Assembly (NCBI RefSeq): GCF_035046505.1
Contig: NC_089826.1
Location: 82,408,254-82,472,253 of the forward strand
Source of the DNA: Tiliqua scincoides
Taxonomy: Eukaryota; Chordata; Lepidosauria; Squamata; Scincidae
Length of the DNA stretch: 64,000 nucleotides
Direction of reading: 5' to 3'
The notes beneath the pieces were generated by a model. It was not told the DNA's origin and made no database searches. It saw only the letters and a list, made by a program, of their open reading frames with translations. Below, piece by piece: positions 10,895-22,286 of this stretch. The stretch's first letter is position 1; each line of letters begins with the position of its first letter. The position numbers and the translations under genes are program-made.

Positions 10895-11035
10895 AACAGT
10901 ATTTATATACCGCTTTTCAACTAAAAGTTCACAAAGCAGTTTACAGAGAAAAATCAAATAACTAAATGGCTCCCTGTCCCAAAAGGGCTCACAATCTAAA
11001 AAGATGCAAATGAATACCAGCAGAAAGCCACCAGA
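10895..11035 (-). mobile_element. L2-like LINE/SINE 3' fragment
   Basis: Contains TATATACCGCTTTTCAACTA and CCCAAAAGGGCTCACAATCT, phrases typical of the common reptile L2-related 3' end in reverse orientation. It is old and short. Confidence 0.55.
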
Positions 11036-11156
11036 ATAGACAGTGCTGGGGTGGGGTGGGCCAGTCATGTTGTGGGGTGGGGTGAGCCAGTGCTGGGGTG
11101 GGACTCTCCATCATGTTCCTGAGGGCTGGAAGTGACATCATTAAACAGGAAGTGGC

Positions 11157-11330
11157 CAGAAATATTAACTATATTAACTATATTAAATATAATATTATAA
11201 TATATTAACTATATTATTATATAGAGTTATATATTATTATTATTATATATAATATATTAACTATTTGCTGAATATATATATGCTGAATATATGTATATTA
11301 ATATATTTGCTGAAGCCATTACAGTCACTT
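11157..11330. repeat. AT-rich simple repeat
   Basis: Runs of ATTAACTAT, TATTAT and TGAATATAT units with little other content. Confidence 0.8.
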
Positions 11331-11536
11331 GAGCATAAAGTAGTTCTTCATGGCAAGGATGCCAGCAATGATAATGGCAATTATTTCCTTCAGTGGCTGA
11401 GACAGCACGAGGTGGGGGTGGGGTGGGGTGGGGAACAGTAGAATCTCTCAGTTACTTGCAATGATCTTTGCTAGCCTTGCAAAACTTGCCCATTCACGGA
11501 CTAATAAGATTAGATCCCCTGGGGATCTTCCCCTGG

Positions 11537-12003
11537 GGGCTGGGGATAAGAATAGGCCCTCCGTTTGGCTGTACTTGTCGTAAGATGCAACTAAACAGCC
11601 ACCGGGTAGATGGGATTCGTCAGTCTGGGAAGGCAGCTCATCTGAAAGAAGGGAAACTCTGATCCCAAACCTCCACTGCCTTGTGGCTACATCCAGTTAT
11701 GGAAAAGGCTTCAGGAGTCAACCTCGAGGCAAAATCCGGAGCCGGAGTCCCTGAGGCAGTTCATGGCTGAACACAGTCACGTTCTGACAACTCCTGCGAC
11801 GCCGCTGGAACCAACCGTATTGGCCTCTGCCTTTCCCTTGGACCATTTCGGCGACGTGGAGAGGGGGGATTTGCTGCATGGGTAACAGCCTATCCTCCAT
11901 ACCTGCTTTACCCAGGCTTCACGCACTGGAGAGGACGCTCTGTTCCAGAACCACCATTCAGAGCGTGACACCATAGTCTTCCAAGACTGAAGGATGCCAA
12001 CAA
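11537..12003 (+). mobile_element. LINE-tailed non-autonomous retroelement, copy 1
   Basis: It starts GGGCTGGGGATAAGAATAGG and ends with CCAAGACTGAAGGATGCCAA, the 3' tail of the LINE at 19207-19927. Its last ~65 bp (from 'CTGTTCCAGAACCACC' on) match the LINE's end, while the first ~400 bp do not match any LINE part visible here. It aligns over its whole length with 50861-51323. No clean target duplication was found for this copy. Confidence 0.8.
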
Positions 12004-12455
12004 GATATTAACTATATTAATATTAATTATATTAAACATATCATTAATTAAATGCAGATCTTAAAAATATATTATTAATACACAGCAATATACATGCTTT
12101 ATAAATGATCAGCTGCTGATCACTGTTGGAGACAGGATGCTGGAGTAGGTAGATTTTGTCTGGTCCAGGAGGACTCATTTTTTTAAACTTCGTAAACATA
12201 CCAATAGAATTGTTTTATCAATTGAACTTTGTGAACAGCTAGTCTGACCAACATTACACACACCCACCCCTGTGGACCCCAATCTAACTAGTCATTTCTC
12301 CCATTCTCCTTGGATAGGATTGAACCCTTTATTAATTTAATGAAATTAAATTTTTCCAGCAGCTGGTGGGGAAAACAAAAATAGACCATGAAAATATATC
12401 AGAGCTGATAAGGGTTTGGTTAGGAAGCTGATTTGTCTCCTATACTAGGAGATGC

Positions 12456-12550
12456 ACAGTCCAATCCTACGCATGCCTACTCAGAAGTAAGTCCCATTAG
12501 AGTCAATGGGGCTTACTCCCAGGAAAATGTGGATAGGATTGGGCTGGCAA
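12456..12550. repeat. ~85-bp palindromic MITE
   Basis: A good copy: CCAATCCTACGCATGCCTAC and the reverse complement of GGAAAATGTGGATAGGATTG form the two arms, with AATGGGGCTTACTCCC in the right half. Confidence 0.7.
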
Positions 12551-13074
12551 TCACTTCATCAATGGTTGATAAGTATTCCCTTCAAATAGCAAGATTCATC
12601 ACTTTAAAAATACAGCCTCTTCAGTCAAACAACAAGATTAATAAATCACTTTAAAAACAGTACCCTTTATCTGCTCCTGGCCAAGTAAAGTGTGTGCTTG
12701 TCTCTCCCCTCCCCCTTTGCCAACTGCATGGAAGCAACTTTAAGAGTCCTGATGACTGGTAAAATAGGAAGCGTTTTATTTGGGGAGGAGGAGGAAAGCG
12801 GGAAGGTTTGGAGATCGAAAGGGGGGAGTGGAAGAGGGAGGGGTTGAAAAGAGAGATTTCACTTTGATGAGAAGCAATAGATGGCGGGGCGGCAGCAGCC
12901 ACTCTCGCAGCTGAGCAACTCCTATTTCTTCTGCTTAAAAAAAAAAAGCACAGACACTATTCTGCCCAGGGGTGTGACTGTATTGCTGCGAGAGGACATC
13001 CCGCGCCTCCCTTTTGAGTTCCTGGCGCCTCCCTAAAGAGCAACCCCGCACAGTTTGAATAACACTGCCATAGA

Positions 13075-13254
13075 ATATGTCAGAATGCCAGATGCAAGGT
13101 ATGTCAGAATGCCAGATGCAAGGGAGGGCACCAGAATGAGGTCTCTTGTTATCTGGTGTGCTCCCTGGGGCATTTGGTGGGCCGCTGTGAGATACAGGAA
13201 GCTGGACTAGATGAGCCTATGGCCTGATCCAGTGGGGCTGTTCTTATGTTCTTA
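13075..13254 (+). mobile_element. CR1 LINE 3' UTR fragment with short internal duplication
   Basis: Matches the last ~170 bp of CR1, ending GGGGCTGTTCTTATGTTCTT. A block beginning TATGTCAGAATGCCAGATGC is present twice in tandem at 13077 and 13101. Confidence 0.9.
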
Positions 13255-13951
13255 ACAACAAAGTCAGAATTCGTTTGAAACTGAAATTCCCTTGGTAAAT
13301 GTCGACAGAGAATGCAAAAACTTAATGTAAGTCATAGGACAAGCTGGTTCGTGGAAATTGTGGTTTTAAAAAACAAATCTGAATGAGGAAAGTTGGACTG
13401 AAATTATAAGTGGGGCAATGAAAGAGATTAATTAGAAACCTTTAGATTGACTAAAAAGGTGCTGGGAAATAAAGAATGAGGTGCATTCATAGGGGTATGC
13501 ATGGAAGGGAATTTCCACATCCATTCAGAACAGCAGCACCCTGAGTTACCTGAACATATTCTTCAGGAACAGGATTGTCTAGGAAAGGGAGGGTTTAGGG
13601 GGAATGTGGTGATGAGGTGAGTCCTGAAGCAGCTGCTGGCTTCCTGATGTGAACCACCCTCCATTATCTCCTATCATTTCCATTTACCCTCTTGTATTTT
13701 CAACTTTTTACAAAGAAAATCCATTTTGTGAGGGCTGATATGCTGCGATTGTGTAATTGTATTATTGTAAGGCAGCAATTATTGATCTGTAGCTAGAAGG
13801 AAGGGGTTATCTAGTGCTTCTTATTATAAGAGGGCATCTGGAGAGAGCTGCTTTCTTCCGTTGGAGGCACTGACTGTAAAACTTTGCAGCTCTCTGCTCT
13901 GGGCTCTTGTTTAACAGGAAGAAGACCAAGTTCTTGATCAAAAACAAATCT
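13255..13951. other. Noncoding stretch, nothing recognised
   Basis: No gene or named repeat was found. The sequence looks unique. Confidence 0.4.
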
Positions 13952-13959
13952 GCACAGGG

Positions 13960-14323
13960 CAGTGGTTCTCAAACTTTTAGCACAGGGACCCAGTTTTCAG
14001 AATGAGAAGCTGTTGGGACCCACCAGAAGTGATGTCATGACCGGAAGTGACATCATCAAGCAGGAAATTTTTTAACAATCTTGGGCTGCAATTCTACCCA
14101 CATTTACCCAGGGGTAAGTCCCATTTACTCTCATTGTAAAAAGTATATACATAGTAGCCTGTTAAAAAATACAGGTCTGTAACATTTCCCCAAATGCAGT
14201 CACATACCATAGTAGCATCCAGTCTACTATATTAAAAATAAAATATTGAAATGAATGAGGACCTACCTGAAATTGGCTCACAACCCACCTAGTGGGTCCT
14301 GACCTACAGTTTGAGAAACACTG
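13960..14323. mobile_element. hAT-type MITE, family D
   Basis: It starts CAGTGGTTCTCAAACTTT and ends GTTTGAGAAACACTG. The flanks GCACAGGG and GCATAGGG agree at 7 of 8. This is the uninterrupted 364-bp form of the element at 7589-9049. Confidence 0.92.
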
Positions 14324-14416
14324 GCATAGGGATATAATCCAATTTATTGAAAGACTAGATCCTTTTCCTATTAGGTCACCTTTCTGAAAAAATAAAAAAT
14401 CTCTTGAAGTTGCTTT

Positions 14417-14420
<4 letters not shown>

Positions 14421-14469
<49 letters not shown>
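14421..14469. repeat. (AG)n microsatellite
   Basis: About 24 AG units. Confidence 0.97.
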
Positions 14470-14472
<3 letters not shown>

Positions 14473-14544
14473 GGAAAAGCAAGCACAAGAAACTGGCTAG
14501 CTGCACATAAAAATGTTTGGGTGTGTATGTGTGAAAGCTAGTAC

Positions 14545-14743
14545 CAGTGGCATAGCAAGAGTAGGTACAAAGTACTAAGTTTTGCCCGGAGCCTCACCAT
14601 GGCATGCAAGCAGCCCCTCCCCCTCCCCTTTGGACCCATTCAAATGCTCCCACAGCCCAGAATGGCTCCAAAGGGTAGGGGCCACTTGCACACCATGGTG
14701 ACACTTCCTCAAGTGCTTTCCACCCCCTCTAGCTACACCACTG
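14545..14743. mobile_element. hAT-type foldback MITE, family A
   Basis: It starts CAGTGGCATAGCAAGAG and ends CTCTAGCTACACCACTG. The flanks GCTAGTAC and CCTAGTAC match at 7 of 8. The arms are diverged. Confidence 0.88.
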
Positions 14744-14751
14744 CCTAGTAC

Positions 14752-15204
14752 CATGCATATTTCTTACAAAGCCAGTGAGAGTGCTGCTCATACCGTTCTC
14801 TTCAACACATAAGGAACCCTGAGAAGCAAAACTAACAGGACCATAAAACAGAGCAAGGAAGCAACTAAAAGTCACCTATGTAAAAAAAACATTCATAAAT
14901 GGCACTTGTCACCTACTTCAAATTCCTACTTTTACATGCAGTGCGGGGCAGGGGTGTGACAGCTCAAGAGTAGCATCATCTACATTAATTGCTTAGACAT
15001 TTGATTCTTATTGTTTCGCATACTCCACCAATATGACCGATAGGAGAAAAAAAATCACAGGCTGGAGCGGAGAGCAGAGGAGAAGAGATAAAACAGGACA
15101 TTGCCAGGATTCAGACATTCGGCCGAGGTTTGTCTGCCCAGGAAGAACAGAAAGGAGAAATGGAGAAGCAAAAAGGAAGCATGTTGCTGGTCACCAATAT
15201 TGTT
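14752..15204. other. Noncoding stretch, nothing recognised
   Basis: No gene, repeat end or RNA gene was recognised. Confidence 0.4.
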
Positions 15205-15421
15205 GGCCTAAGTCCATGTTGCTCCATGATGGATATGTGCAACCTCCTGGTTTTAGAAGTAGGCTATCTCTGAATTTCAGGTGCAAGGGATGGCACCAGG
15301 ATGCAGATATCTTGTGGTCTTGTGTGCTCCCTGAGTCATCTGGTGGGCTGTTGTGAGATACAGGAAGCTGGACTAGATGGGCCTTGGGCCTGATCCAGCA
15401 GGGCTCTTCTTATGGTCTTAA
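15205..15421 (+). mobile_element. CR1 LINE 3' fragment, diverged
   Basis: Aligns with the CR1 3' UTR (CAACCTCCTGGTTTTAGAAG, GATACAGGAAGCTGGACTAG) and ends CTCTTCTTATGGTCTTA. More diverged than the 31-34 kb copies. Confidence 0.85.
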
Positions 15422-15464
15422 ACTTCCACATGCAGACAGGACTGAAACTGGCATTTGTGCTTCA

Positions 15465-17090
15465 CAATGGCGTAGCTAACCAAGTTGCTGCCTGGTGCAA
15501 AAAAAATTCTGTAGCCTCCTGGCAATGACATCAAATTTAATTAATTCCATTGAGTCTTTGTATTTGTTAAAGTGAGTGAGAAATGTTAGCTAATGTTTTA
15601 AAATAGCAAACACTTGTTGAAAGTGCTTATTGCACTTTTCCAGCACAATCTATTCATGTCTACTCCAAAGTAAGCCCCATTGTGTTCAATGGGGCTTACT
15701 TCCTGGTAAGTGAAGTAAGGTAGGATTGCAGCCTTACACAGTTTGAGATGTGCAGGAGGGGACTGGAGACAATCATAAGAGCCAGTAGCTGACCTTGAGG
15801 AAGTGGAATTGAGGAATTATGTGAATAAATGATGAGGCCAAACCACCTGCTGCAACTTGCCTCCCAGGTTGCTGTGCCTTGCTTGCTACCCTCTTCAGGT
15901 TCCTGCACATGCACAGGTAACCTCTCACAGTCAGCCAACTCAGAGCCCAATCCTCTGCCTGTCTACTTGGAAGCAAGCCCAGTCTAGTCAATGGGGCTTA
16001 CTCCCAGGAAAGTGGGGAGAGGATTGCAACATTGGAGCCCAATCCTCTGCCTGTCTACTTGGAAGCAAGCCCATTATAGTCAATGGGGCTTATTCCCAGG
16101 AAAGTGGGGAGAGGATTGCAGCCTTGGAGCCCAATCCTCTGCCTGACTACTTGGAAGCAAGCCTAGTCTAGTCAATGGGGCTTACTCCCAGGACAGTGTG
16201 GATAGGGTTGCAGCCTCAGAGCCCAATCTCCTGCATGTCTACTCAGGAGCAAGCCCTACTGGCTTAGATTGTGGAGACAATTGGGCTGCTGCAGTCTTGC
16301 CAGGAGGGGAGAAGAGGGTAAGGGGGCAGGCAAGTAGAGAGAGGACTGTGGTGAGCAGAGGAGAGTAGGTGGCGCAGGGCGGGGGAGTGGTGAGTAATTG
16401 GTCCCGCTACACAAGGGGAACCCCCTCCTCAGTCCAGGCTGGGCTCCACAAGGGTCTCTGGGGGCTATGCCTGCCTATGGGGGGGGGCTCCAGCTCTCTC
16501 TCACACCCACACACCCAGTGTCCGGGTCAGTATCCAACAGCCCTCCCCCCCCCACCAGCACACTTCTTCCTCCCTCTCTAAACACGAACAAGCACTGATG
16601 CGCTCTGCTCTGCTGCGCTCCCCACATGCCTCTCTTGCCATTTAAGCCAAATAGGGCTTCAGGGGGCAGCATGTTGAGCAGGACAGGTGGAGGAAATCGC
16701 AGAGGGAATGAGGACTGGCAGGTGCATGAAAGGAAGACTCCGAGGAGGTCTGTGCCTGTCGCCAGCATCTCAGCTGCGGGAGGGGGAGAGGGCCAGCTCC
16801 TCCTGCCTGCCGAGACCTGTGGTTCTTGAGCTCTGCCAGAAGCGACAAGCTAGACTACCTTCCATCTCGGCTGCAGGGAGGGGCAACATGCAGTTTCGCT
16901 TGTCTCTGTGACTATTGCTCCTCCTCCCTCCAGAGTGCCTGGCACTGACAGGGCTGCCGGAAGCACCCCAATTGTTGCGCACAGGTGCTGTTGCCTGCAA
17001 GTTGTCGCCCCCTCAGCCACATTGTTGCCCCCACACGCCCTGTAGCCCGGTGCACCTGCTACCCCCTGCACCCCCCTAGCTACGCTACTG
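15465..17090. mobile_element. 1.6-kb hAT-type element, family A ends
   Basis: It starts CAATGGCGTAGCTA and ends TAGCTACGCTACTG, the same ends as the small foldbacks of family A. The flanks GTGCTTCA and GTGCTTCG (15457-15464, 17091-17098) match at 7 of 8. The interior has the 92-bp tandem array at 15944-16262 and a GC-rich right half, but no transposase motif that I recognise. It may be a deletion derivative that picked up foreign DNA, or a carrier of decayed coding sequence. Confidence 0.85.
15944..16262 (+). repeat. Tandem array, 92-bp unit, about 3.5 copies
   Basis: Units begin AGCCCAATC at 15944, 16036, 16128 and 16220, exactly 92 bp apart. Each unit is an ~85-bp palindromic MITE copy with a short linker, and the last is partial and more diverged. 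Confidence 0.92.
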
Positions 17091-17098
17091 GTGCTTCG

Positions 17099-18031
17099 TC
17101 ACGTGCTTCCATGTGCCTCAATTTTGGTTCTTTGCTTTGTCATTGTTTCCTGTATGGACAAAAGTATGAAATTGGAGTCATGTCCTTTAGATCCCCCCCC
17201 CCCTCCATCTTCACCTTCCAGTTGTTGCCTCAATTGCGCATAAAGTTTTTGGAGCTCTGAGTGGATCTCAAGCACCCTGAGTCAAGAATATCTCAACTTT
17301 TATAACTTTTCCAACCCCCACGAATTTGACGTAAGATTCCTAAAATAAGTGTTACAGACAAAAATATTTCCCCTGCATAAACTGTGTAAAGATGATTCAG
17401 TGAATGCTGTTTATATCATTGCCTCTATGGTGTTTCTTGCTGAATAACAGGCAATAAATTATCAAGATGATTAACGTTAGCAAGAAATCTTTATTCAGGT
17501 TCTGTGAGGCAAGGTATTCTTGTTCTTAAAGAATGGAAGAGCTGTGTATGCAGCTTTCAAAGAATGATCCCACACTCTAACATATACGTGTTGAAAAGTA
17601 GCAATTATGTTTCATGATTCTCTCAAATTGCACGGTAATTTTCAAATACAATTACCACTTGAAGCGAACAATTGAAAGGATAATTGTATCTCATTATGTA
17701 AGCTGGGTTATTCAGACGAACATTGTATACGGTGAGACAGATACAATGAGGTGGAGTCCTGGCGCCGATGTGATGCGCTTCGCAAAGCCATGGTTACCCG
17801 TCTCTCGTGGATAGAAAAAATACAGTTCTAAAATGGAAACTCTATTGACATATAATGTCTAAAACAAACAGATACCTAAGAAAAAGGAAGAAGTGCGTGA
17901 ATAGAAAAAAGTTTCAAGAGGATTCTTTCTAACAGCTTTTTTCTGTATCTGTAGATCCTGCCAGCCATCTTCTCTGCCTTTCATTTGCTCCAGCATAGGC
18001 AAAGCGAGATTTTTTTAAAATATATATATTC
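17099..18031. other. Unique-looking noncoding DNA
   Basis: No repeat ends or exons were recognised. Bases 17440-17760 are balanced in composition, free of simple repeats and could be conserved noncoding DNA, which only a cross-species alignment would show. Confidence 0.35.
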
Positions 18032-18035
18032 AAAA

Positions 18036-18065
<30 letters not shown>
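18032..18065. repeat. (AAAT)n microsatellite
   Basis: About eight AAAT/AATA units. Confidence 0.95.
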
Positions 18066-18066
<1 letters not shown>

Positions 18067-18157
18067 GGGCACAATCCTAACCAGGTCTACTCAGAAGTAA
18101 GTCCCATTTTGTTCAATGGGGCTTACTCTCAGGAAAGTGTGGTTATGATTGCAGCCA
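18066..18157. repeat. ~85-bp palindromic MITE
   Basis: GCACAATCCTAACCAGG with GTCTACTCAGAAGTAAG in the left half, and CAATGGGGCTTACTCTC then GTTATGATTGCAGCC in the right half. Confidence 0.75.
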
Positions 18158-19197
18158 CAGTAAATTACATGGCTTGTTGCTTTAGGTCATTTCAGACTTG
18201 AACAGAGCAATTCATTATCAATGGAATACTCTGAATTATGGTACAATCTATTGAAGCTTTGCACTGGCAGAGGGAGTGTTCTGCTGGCATGTCACAAATG
18301 TATGTCTGCTGGCATGTCACAAATGTAATACACATTGCAACAGTGCCCCATCTAGGCTTGCCAGTGTGAGGCTTCCAAGTGACACCTGCTGGACCAGGTA
18401 AGCTCCTCGCTGACCAGTCCAGGTGCAGAGGAAGGGCAGGGGGTGGATGAATTAGGCCTGGAAGGGGGGAGGGATCAGTGGCACCAGTGCACGCTATATC
18501 CTAGCCCCCTTTCCGGGCCTGATCTGCCAACATGGAGCAATGTGGAATTGCACCAGTGATACCAAATAGCCCCATTTTTGCTGCTGTGGCTTATCCTGGG
18601 GCAAGGGGACAAATGTCCCTTTACATCGCAGAGACCTCCAGCATGACTTCGGCTTCGTCCTGCAGGGGAACTTAGGATAAGGTTGGGCTGCACCAGTCAT
18701 TATGAAAGTCCCGCAGCGAATACCTAAGCTCAAGCAATCAGACAGCAACTGTCGCCACTAACAGGAGAAAAGAACATGGAGACAAGAAAATGAGAGCTGC
18801 GTGAAAATGATTATTATGCAGAGCTACAGTTCTATTCGGCAACACTGGGAATTTATTAAAAGTGTACAAGGTAAGGCAATGTAGCTGTGGGAAAACAGAG
18901 ATATCAGGAGGGTGTAAATTAAGAATGCCTAAACAAATTACATGTCACAACTCTAACCTGAAGATAAAAAAAAGGAACAGAAGGCGTTTTAAATATTGCA
19001 GCCAGCGTGCCAAGCCTACAAATCCACAGGAGCGGCTAGGTGACAAACTGTGACCAAGACTGAAGAACTTGCACCAGCGTAAATTCAGGGAAGTGTAAAC
19101 AGGAAGTTGCCCTACACAGGCCCCATAAAACGAATAGGATGCAGAGCATCAAATGAATGAGAGCAGAAGGGTAACATTGGGAATGTGATGGAGTCCA
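18158..19197. other. Noncoding stretch with a short tandem duplication
   Basis: A ~24-bp block starting CTGCTGGCATGTCACAAATG is repeated at about 18282 and 18308. Bases 18480-18700 resemble the unclassified CAATCCTAA-type repeats. No gene is supported. Confidence 0.45.
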
Positions 19198-19206
19198 GAG
19201 ACCACA

Positions 19207-19927
19207 GTTGGCAACCTTCAGTCTCGAAAGACTCTGGTATCGCGCTCTGAATGGTGGTTCTGGAACAGCGTCTAGTGTGGCTGAAAAGGCCGATTTGGGA
19301 GTGACGATCCCTTCCACACCGGGAGCAAGTGCAGTCTGTCCCTGGTCTGTTTCTCTGGCTGTGGGCCTTCCTTCTTTGCCTCTTTGCCTCAGACTGTTGG
19401 CCAAGTGTCTCTTCAAACTGGGAAAGGCCATGCTGCACAGCCTGCCTCCAAGCGGGCTGCTCAGAGGCCAGGGTTTCCCACTTGTTGAGGTCCATCCCTA
19501 AGGCCTTCAGATCCCTCTTGCAGATGTCCTTGTATCGCAGCTGTGGTCTACCTGTAGGGCGCTTTCCTTGCACGAGTTCTCCATAGAGGAGATCCTTTGG
19601 GATCCGGCCATCATCCATTCTCACGACATGACCGAGCCAACGCAGGCGTCTCTGTTTCAGTACTGCATACATGCTAAGGATTCCAGCACGTTCCAGGACT
19701 GTGTTGTTTGGAACTTCGTCCTGCCAGGTGATGCCAAGGTTGCGTCGGAGGCAGCGCATGTGGAAAGCGTTCAGTTTCCTCTCCTGTTGTGAGTGGATAG
19801 TCCATGACTCACTGCAGTCCTGTACTCAGGACGCAAGCTCTGTAGACCTGGATCTTGGTATGTTCCGTCAGCTTCTTGTTGGACCAGACTCTCTTTGTGA
19901 GTCTGGAAAACGTGTAGCTGCTTTACC
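19207..19927 (-). mobile_element. LINE 3' part with tail (same family as 7895-8835)
   Basis: Minus-strand text encodes HMRCLRRNLGITWQDEVPN, RLRWLGHVVRMDDGRIPKDL, KDICKRDLKALGMDLNKW and the CCHC finger, then ends in the tail CATAGTCTTTCGAGACTGAA-like sequence (first position reads AGAGTC). The flanks GAGACCACA (19198-19206) and GAGACCTCA (19928-19936) match at 8 of 9. It is 5'-truncated, and a small deletion near 19820 shifts the frame. Confidence 0.9.
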
Positions 19928-20097
19928 GAGACCTCACTGCTTTGGAATGGGACAGGTTGCCCCATCAGGGCAAACCACTGCTCACGAGCCACGCGTGGCT
20001 CTTTGACTGAAAATGTGTGGCTCGTGGAAATACGTTGGCTGAGCTCCTTTTTCATTGCAATTTAATTTAAAATTTAAATTTAATTAAAAAAAATTAA

Positions 20098-21053
20098 TTC
20101 TGGCCGACCTAGACAAAATGGAATACAGGACTGAAATAAATAAGATGAAGTTCAACAGGGACAAATGCAAGGTTCTGCTCTTAGGCAAAAAAAATAACCA
20201 AAGATGCAGGCACAGAATGGGAGATACCTGGGAATACATGTGAGAGAGATCTTGGAGTTGCAGTGGATCACAAGATGAACATGAGCCAGCAGTGTGATGC
20301 AGCTGCAAAGAAGGTGAAGACGATTTTAGCCTGCATCAGGAGAACCGTAGCTTCCAAGTCACGAGAAGTTGTGGTTCCGCTTTACTCTGCGTTGGTCAGA
20401 CCTCACCTGGAGTACTCTGTCCGATTCTGGGCATCTTACTTTAAGAAAGATGCAGCCAAACTAGAGCAGGTTCAGAGGAGAGCGACGAAGGTGGAGAACA
20501 AGTCCTGCAAGGAAAAGTTGAGGTAGCTTGGTATGTTCAGCCTGGAAAAGAGAAGGCTGAGAGGAATACGATAGGGCTCTTCAAATGCCTGAAGGGCTTC
20601 TGTTACCCTGCACGTGCCCAATCTTGTCTGATCTCGGAAGCTAAGCAGGGTCAGGCCTGGTTAGTACTTGGATGAGAGACCGCATGGGAATACCGGGAGC
20701 TGTAGGCTTCTACCATAGTCTTTCAAGACTGAAGGTTGCCAACCATTGTCATACAGAAGAAAGGACAAATTTGTTCTCAACTACCTCTGAGAGTAGATCT
20801 AGATCCAATGGGTACAAACTGCAAGAGAAGAATTTCTGATTGGACATCAGGAAAAAATTCCTGACAGTAAGGGTGGTTTGGCAGGGGATCAGATTGCCAA
20901 GGGAGGTGGTGGATTCTCCCTCACCGGAGATCATCAAGCGGAGGCTCAAAAAGCACCTCCTGAAGATGCTCTAGGAGAATTTCCTACTACAAGTAGGGGG
21001 TTGGTCTAGATGACCTTGTAGGTCTCTTCCAACTCTATGATTCTTTGATTCTA
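20098..21053 (+). mobile_element. CR1 LINE 3' fragment, second subfamily
   Basis: Encodes decayed CR1 ORF2 C-terminal text (DLGVAVDHKMNMSQQCDAAA-like, RPHLEYSVRFWASYFKKDAA) and ends TCCAACTCTATGATTCTTTG. This 3' end (ATTCTTTG) differs from the TTATGTTC end of the other CR1 copies here, so it is a separate and older subfamily. A 5S SINE interrupts it. Confidence 0.88.
20600..20744 (+). mobile_element. 5S rRNA-derived SINE inside CR1
   Basis: CTGTTACCCTGC head, 5S body with AAGCTAAGCAGGGTCAGGCC, and tail ending GACTGAAGGTTGCCAACC. CR1 text stops at GAAGGGCTTC and resumes at GTCATACAGAAG. No clear duplication. Confidence 0.9.
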
Positions 21054-21540
21054 AAAGGGAAATAAAAATTTTTTCAAGTTATAATTATTTACCAGGTACA
21101 AACTGAGAATCCATTGTGTTAAAACAAGCATTTAATATTCATGGTGAGTAAATATATTTAAGAATTTAAATGCTAATTTTAGTAGTTGATTTGAGTCAGG
21201 GATTAGAGAAATTTCAGTTCAGCAAAGATTATAGAGGAATTGTGTGGGAGATTCGGTAATCATGCAAACCAGTGCTGACAATGCTGGTCTCAGTGGGCTT
21301 GGTTTGCGATCACATGATTCTGGCGTGTGTGGCTGTGTTGCGGGCAGCGAAATTAGCAGAGTGTTCCTGTGATACTGGGCGCTGTAGAGCTTGATTGTGT
21401 TGCATGTGTCAGAGCTTATTGTTTCTTTTGTGCATGTGACACAACGAGGGTGTATTATTGGTTCATGTCTCATGGCTCTTAAACACCTGAGGTTCATCGT
21501 ATGTGGCTCTTATGTTAAGTAAGTTTGGCCACTGCTGATC

Positions 21541-22278
21541 TATCATTGCTGCTATTGAAGTTATTCATAGATGATTGGGATTTAAAGTGAGTAATGAGAT
21601 AGCAGGCAGGCAGCCCAATCCTAAACTACCCTGGTACCCAGAGGAGGAGCAGTGCTAAAATGGTCACCGCCACATCCTATGGGGCTAGGGCAGCCAACAG
21701 AGTCTCCTCGGGGTAAGGCAATGGTTGGGCCTGAAGAGTGAAACAAGTTGGCAGTTCAGTTTGTCCCTTTGAGTTGGCCATGTAATTTTGGCCTCAAAAT
21801 AGAACTTGCTTCCTCCCCTACCCACTAATCTTACTCTGTCCGTTGCAAAAAGAAAATCAGAACCGTACAATTAAGAGGAGGGCGATGAGAAGGCAGCAGG
21901 AGGGAACTCGACTCACCACTACCAGACAGGCTACACAGGCAGGCTATCCATCTGAGCCTCCTGATTGCCTGACCAACTGCCGCTATTGAGGCCCTCCACA
22001 ACAGCCCTTCCTGCCGCCACCGCCCGCATTTACTAGAGAAGGTTTTGGGAAAGGGAAGGACTGGTGTGGTGGCAGAGAAAGCTGGTTCCAGAGCAAGCCA
22101 AGATGACCCAGTTCGTGGCTCAACTTGCAATATCTGTGTTTTATCAAAATTGGGTGAGGGCATTAGCAATCCCTCCTTTTAAATGTCCATGCTCTCTCTC
22201 ATTTTTCCTGCATCAGAATAACCCAACTACCTGTCCAAATTATATTAATACATTACAGACACAATGAGCTCCTGGATG
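21541..22278. other. Noncoding stretch
   Basis: Bases 21612-21730 begin AGCCCAATCCTAAACTACC and belong to the unclassified CAATCCTAA-type repeats. Nothing else was recognised. Confidence 0.4.
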
Positions 22279-22286
22279 CATTGTCC

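Larger units (their letters stand above)
10831..13067. mobile_element. 2.2-kb composite hAT-type element, family E
   Basis: Ends CAGTGCTACTCAAACTTTTC and CAGTTTGAATAACACTG are inverted, and a perfect 8-bp duplication CCATAGAA flanks the whole unit (10823-10830, 13068-13075). Inside are an L2-like 3' fragment (10895-11035), an AT-rich tract, a ~467-bp LINE-derived non-autonomous element and an 85-bp palindromic repeat. No transposase frame was recognised. Confidence 0.85.
19937..21537. mobile_element. hAT-like element with CR1 and SINE inside
   Basis: The left part (GGGCAAACCACTG then ACGAGCCACGCGTGGCTC) and right part (CGTATGTGGCTCTTATG then AAGTTTGGCCACTGCTG) form the two halves of a hAT-like element rich in 'GTGGCTC'. 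A CR1 fills 20098-21053. I could not find a convincing 8-bp duplication, so the left boundary is uncertain. Confidence 0.6.

Noticed and set aside
15944-16262. CRISPR-like array
   Set aside because: The 92-bp units are near-continuous MITE copies without distinct spacers, in a vertebrate genome.
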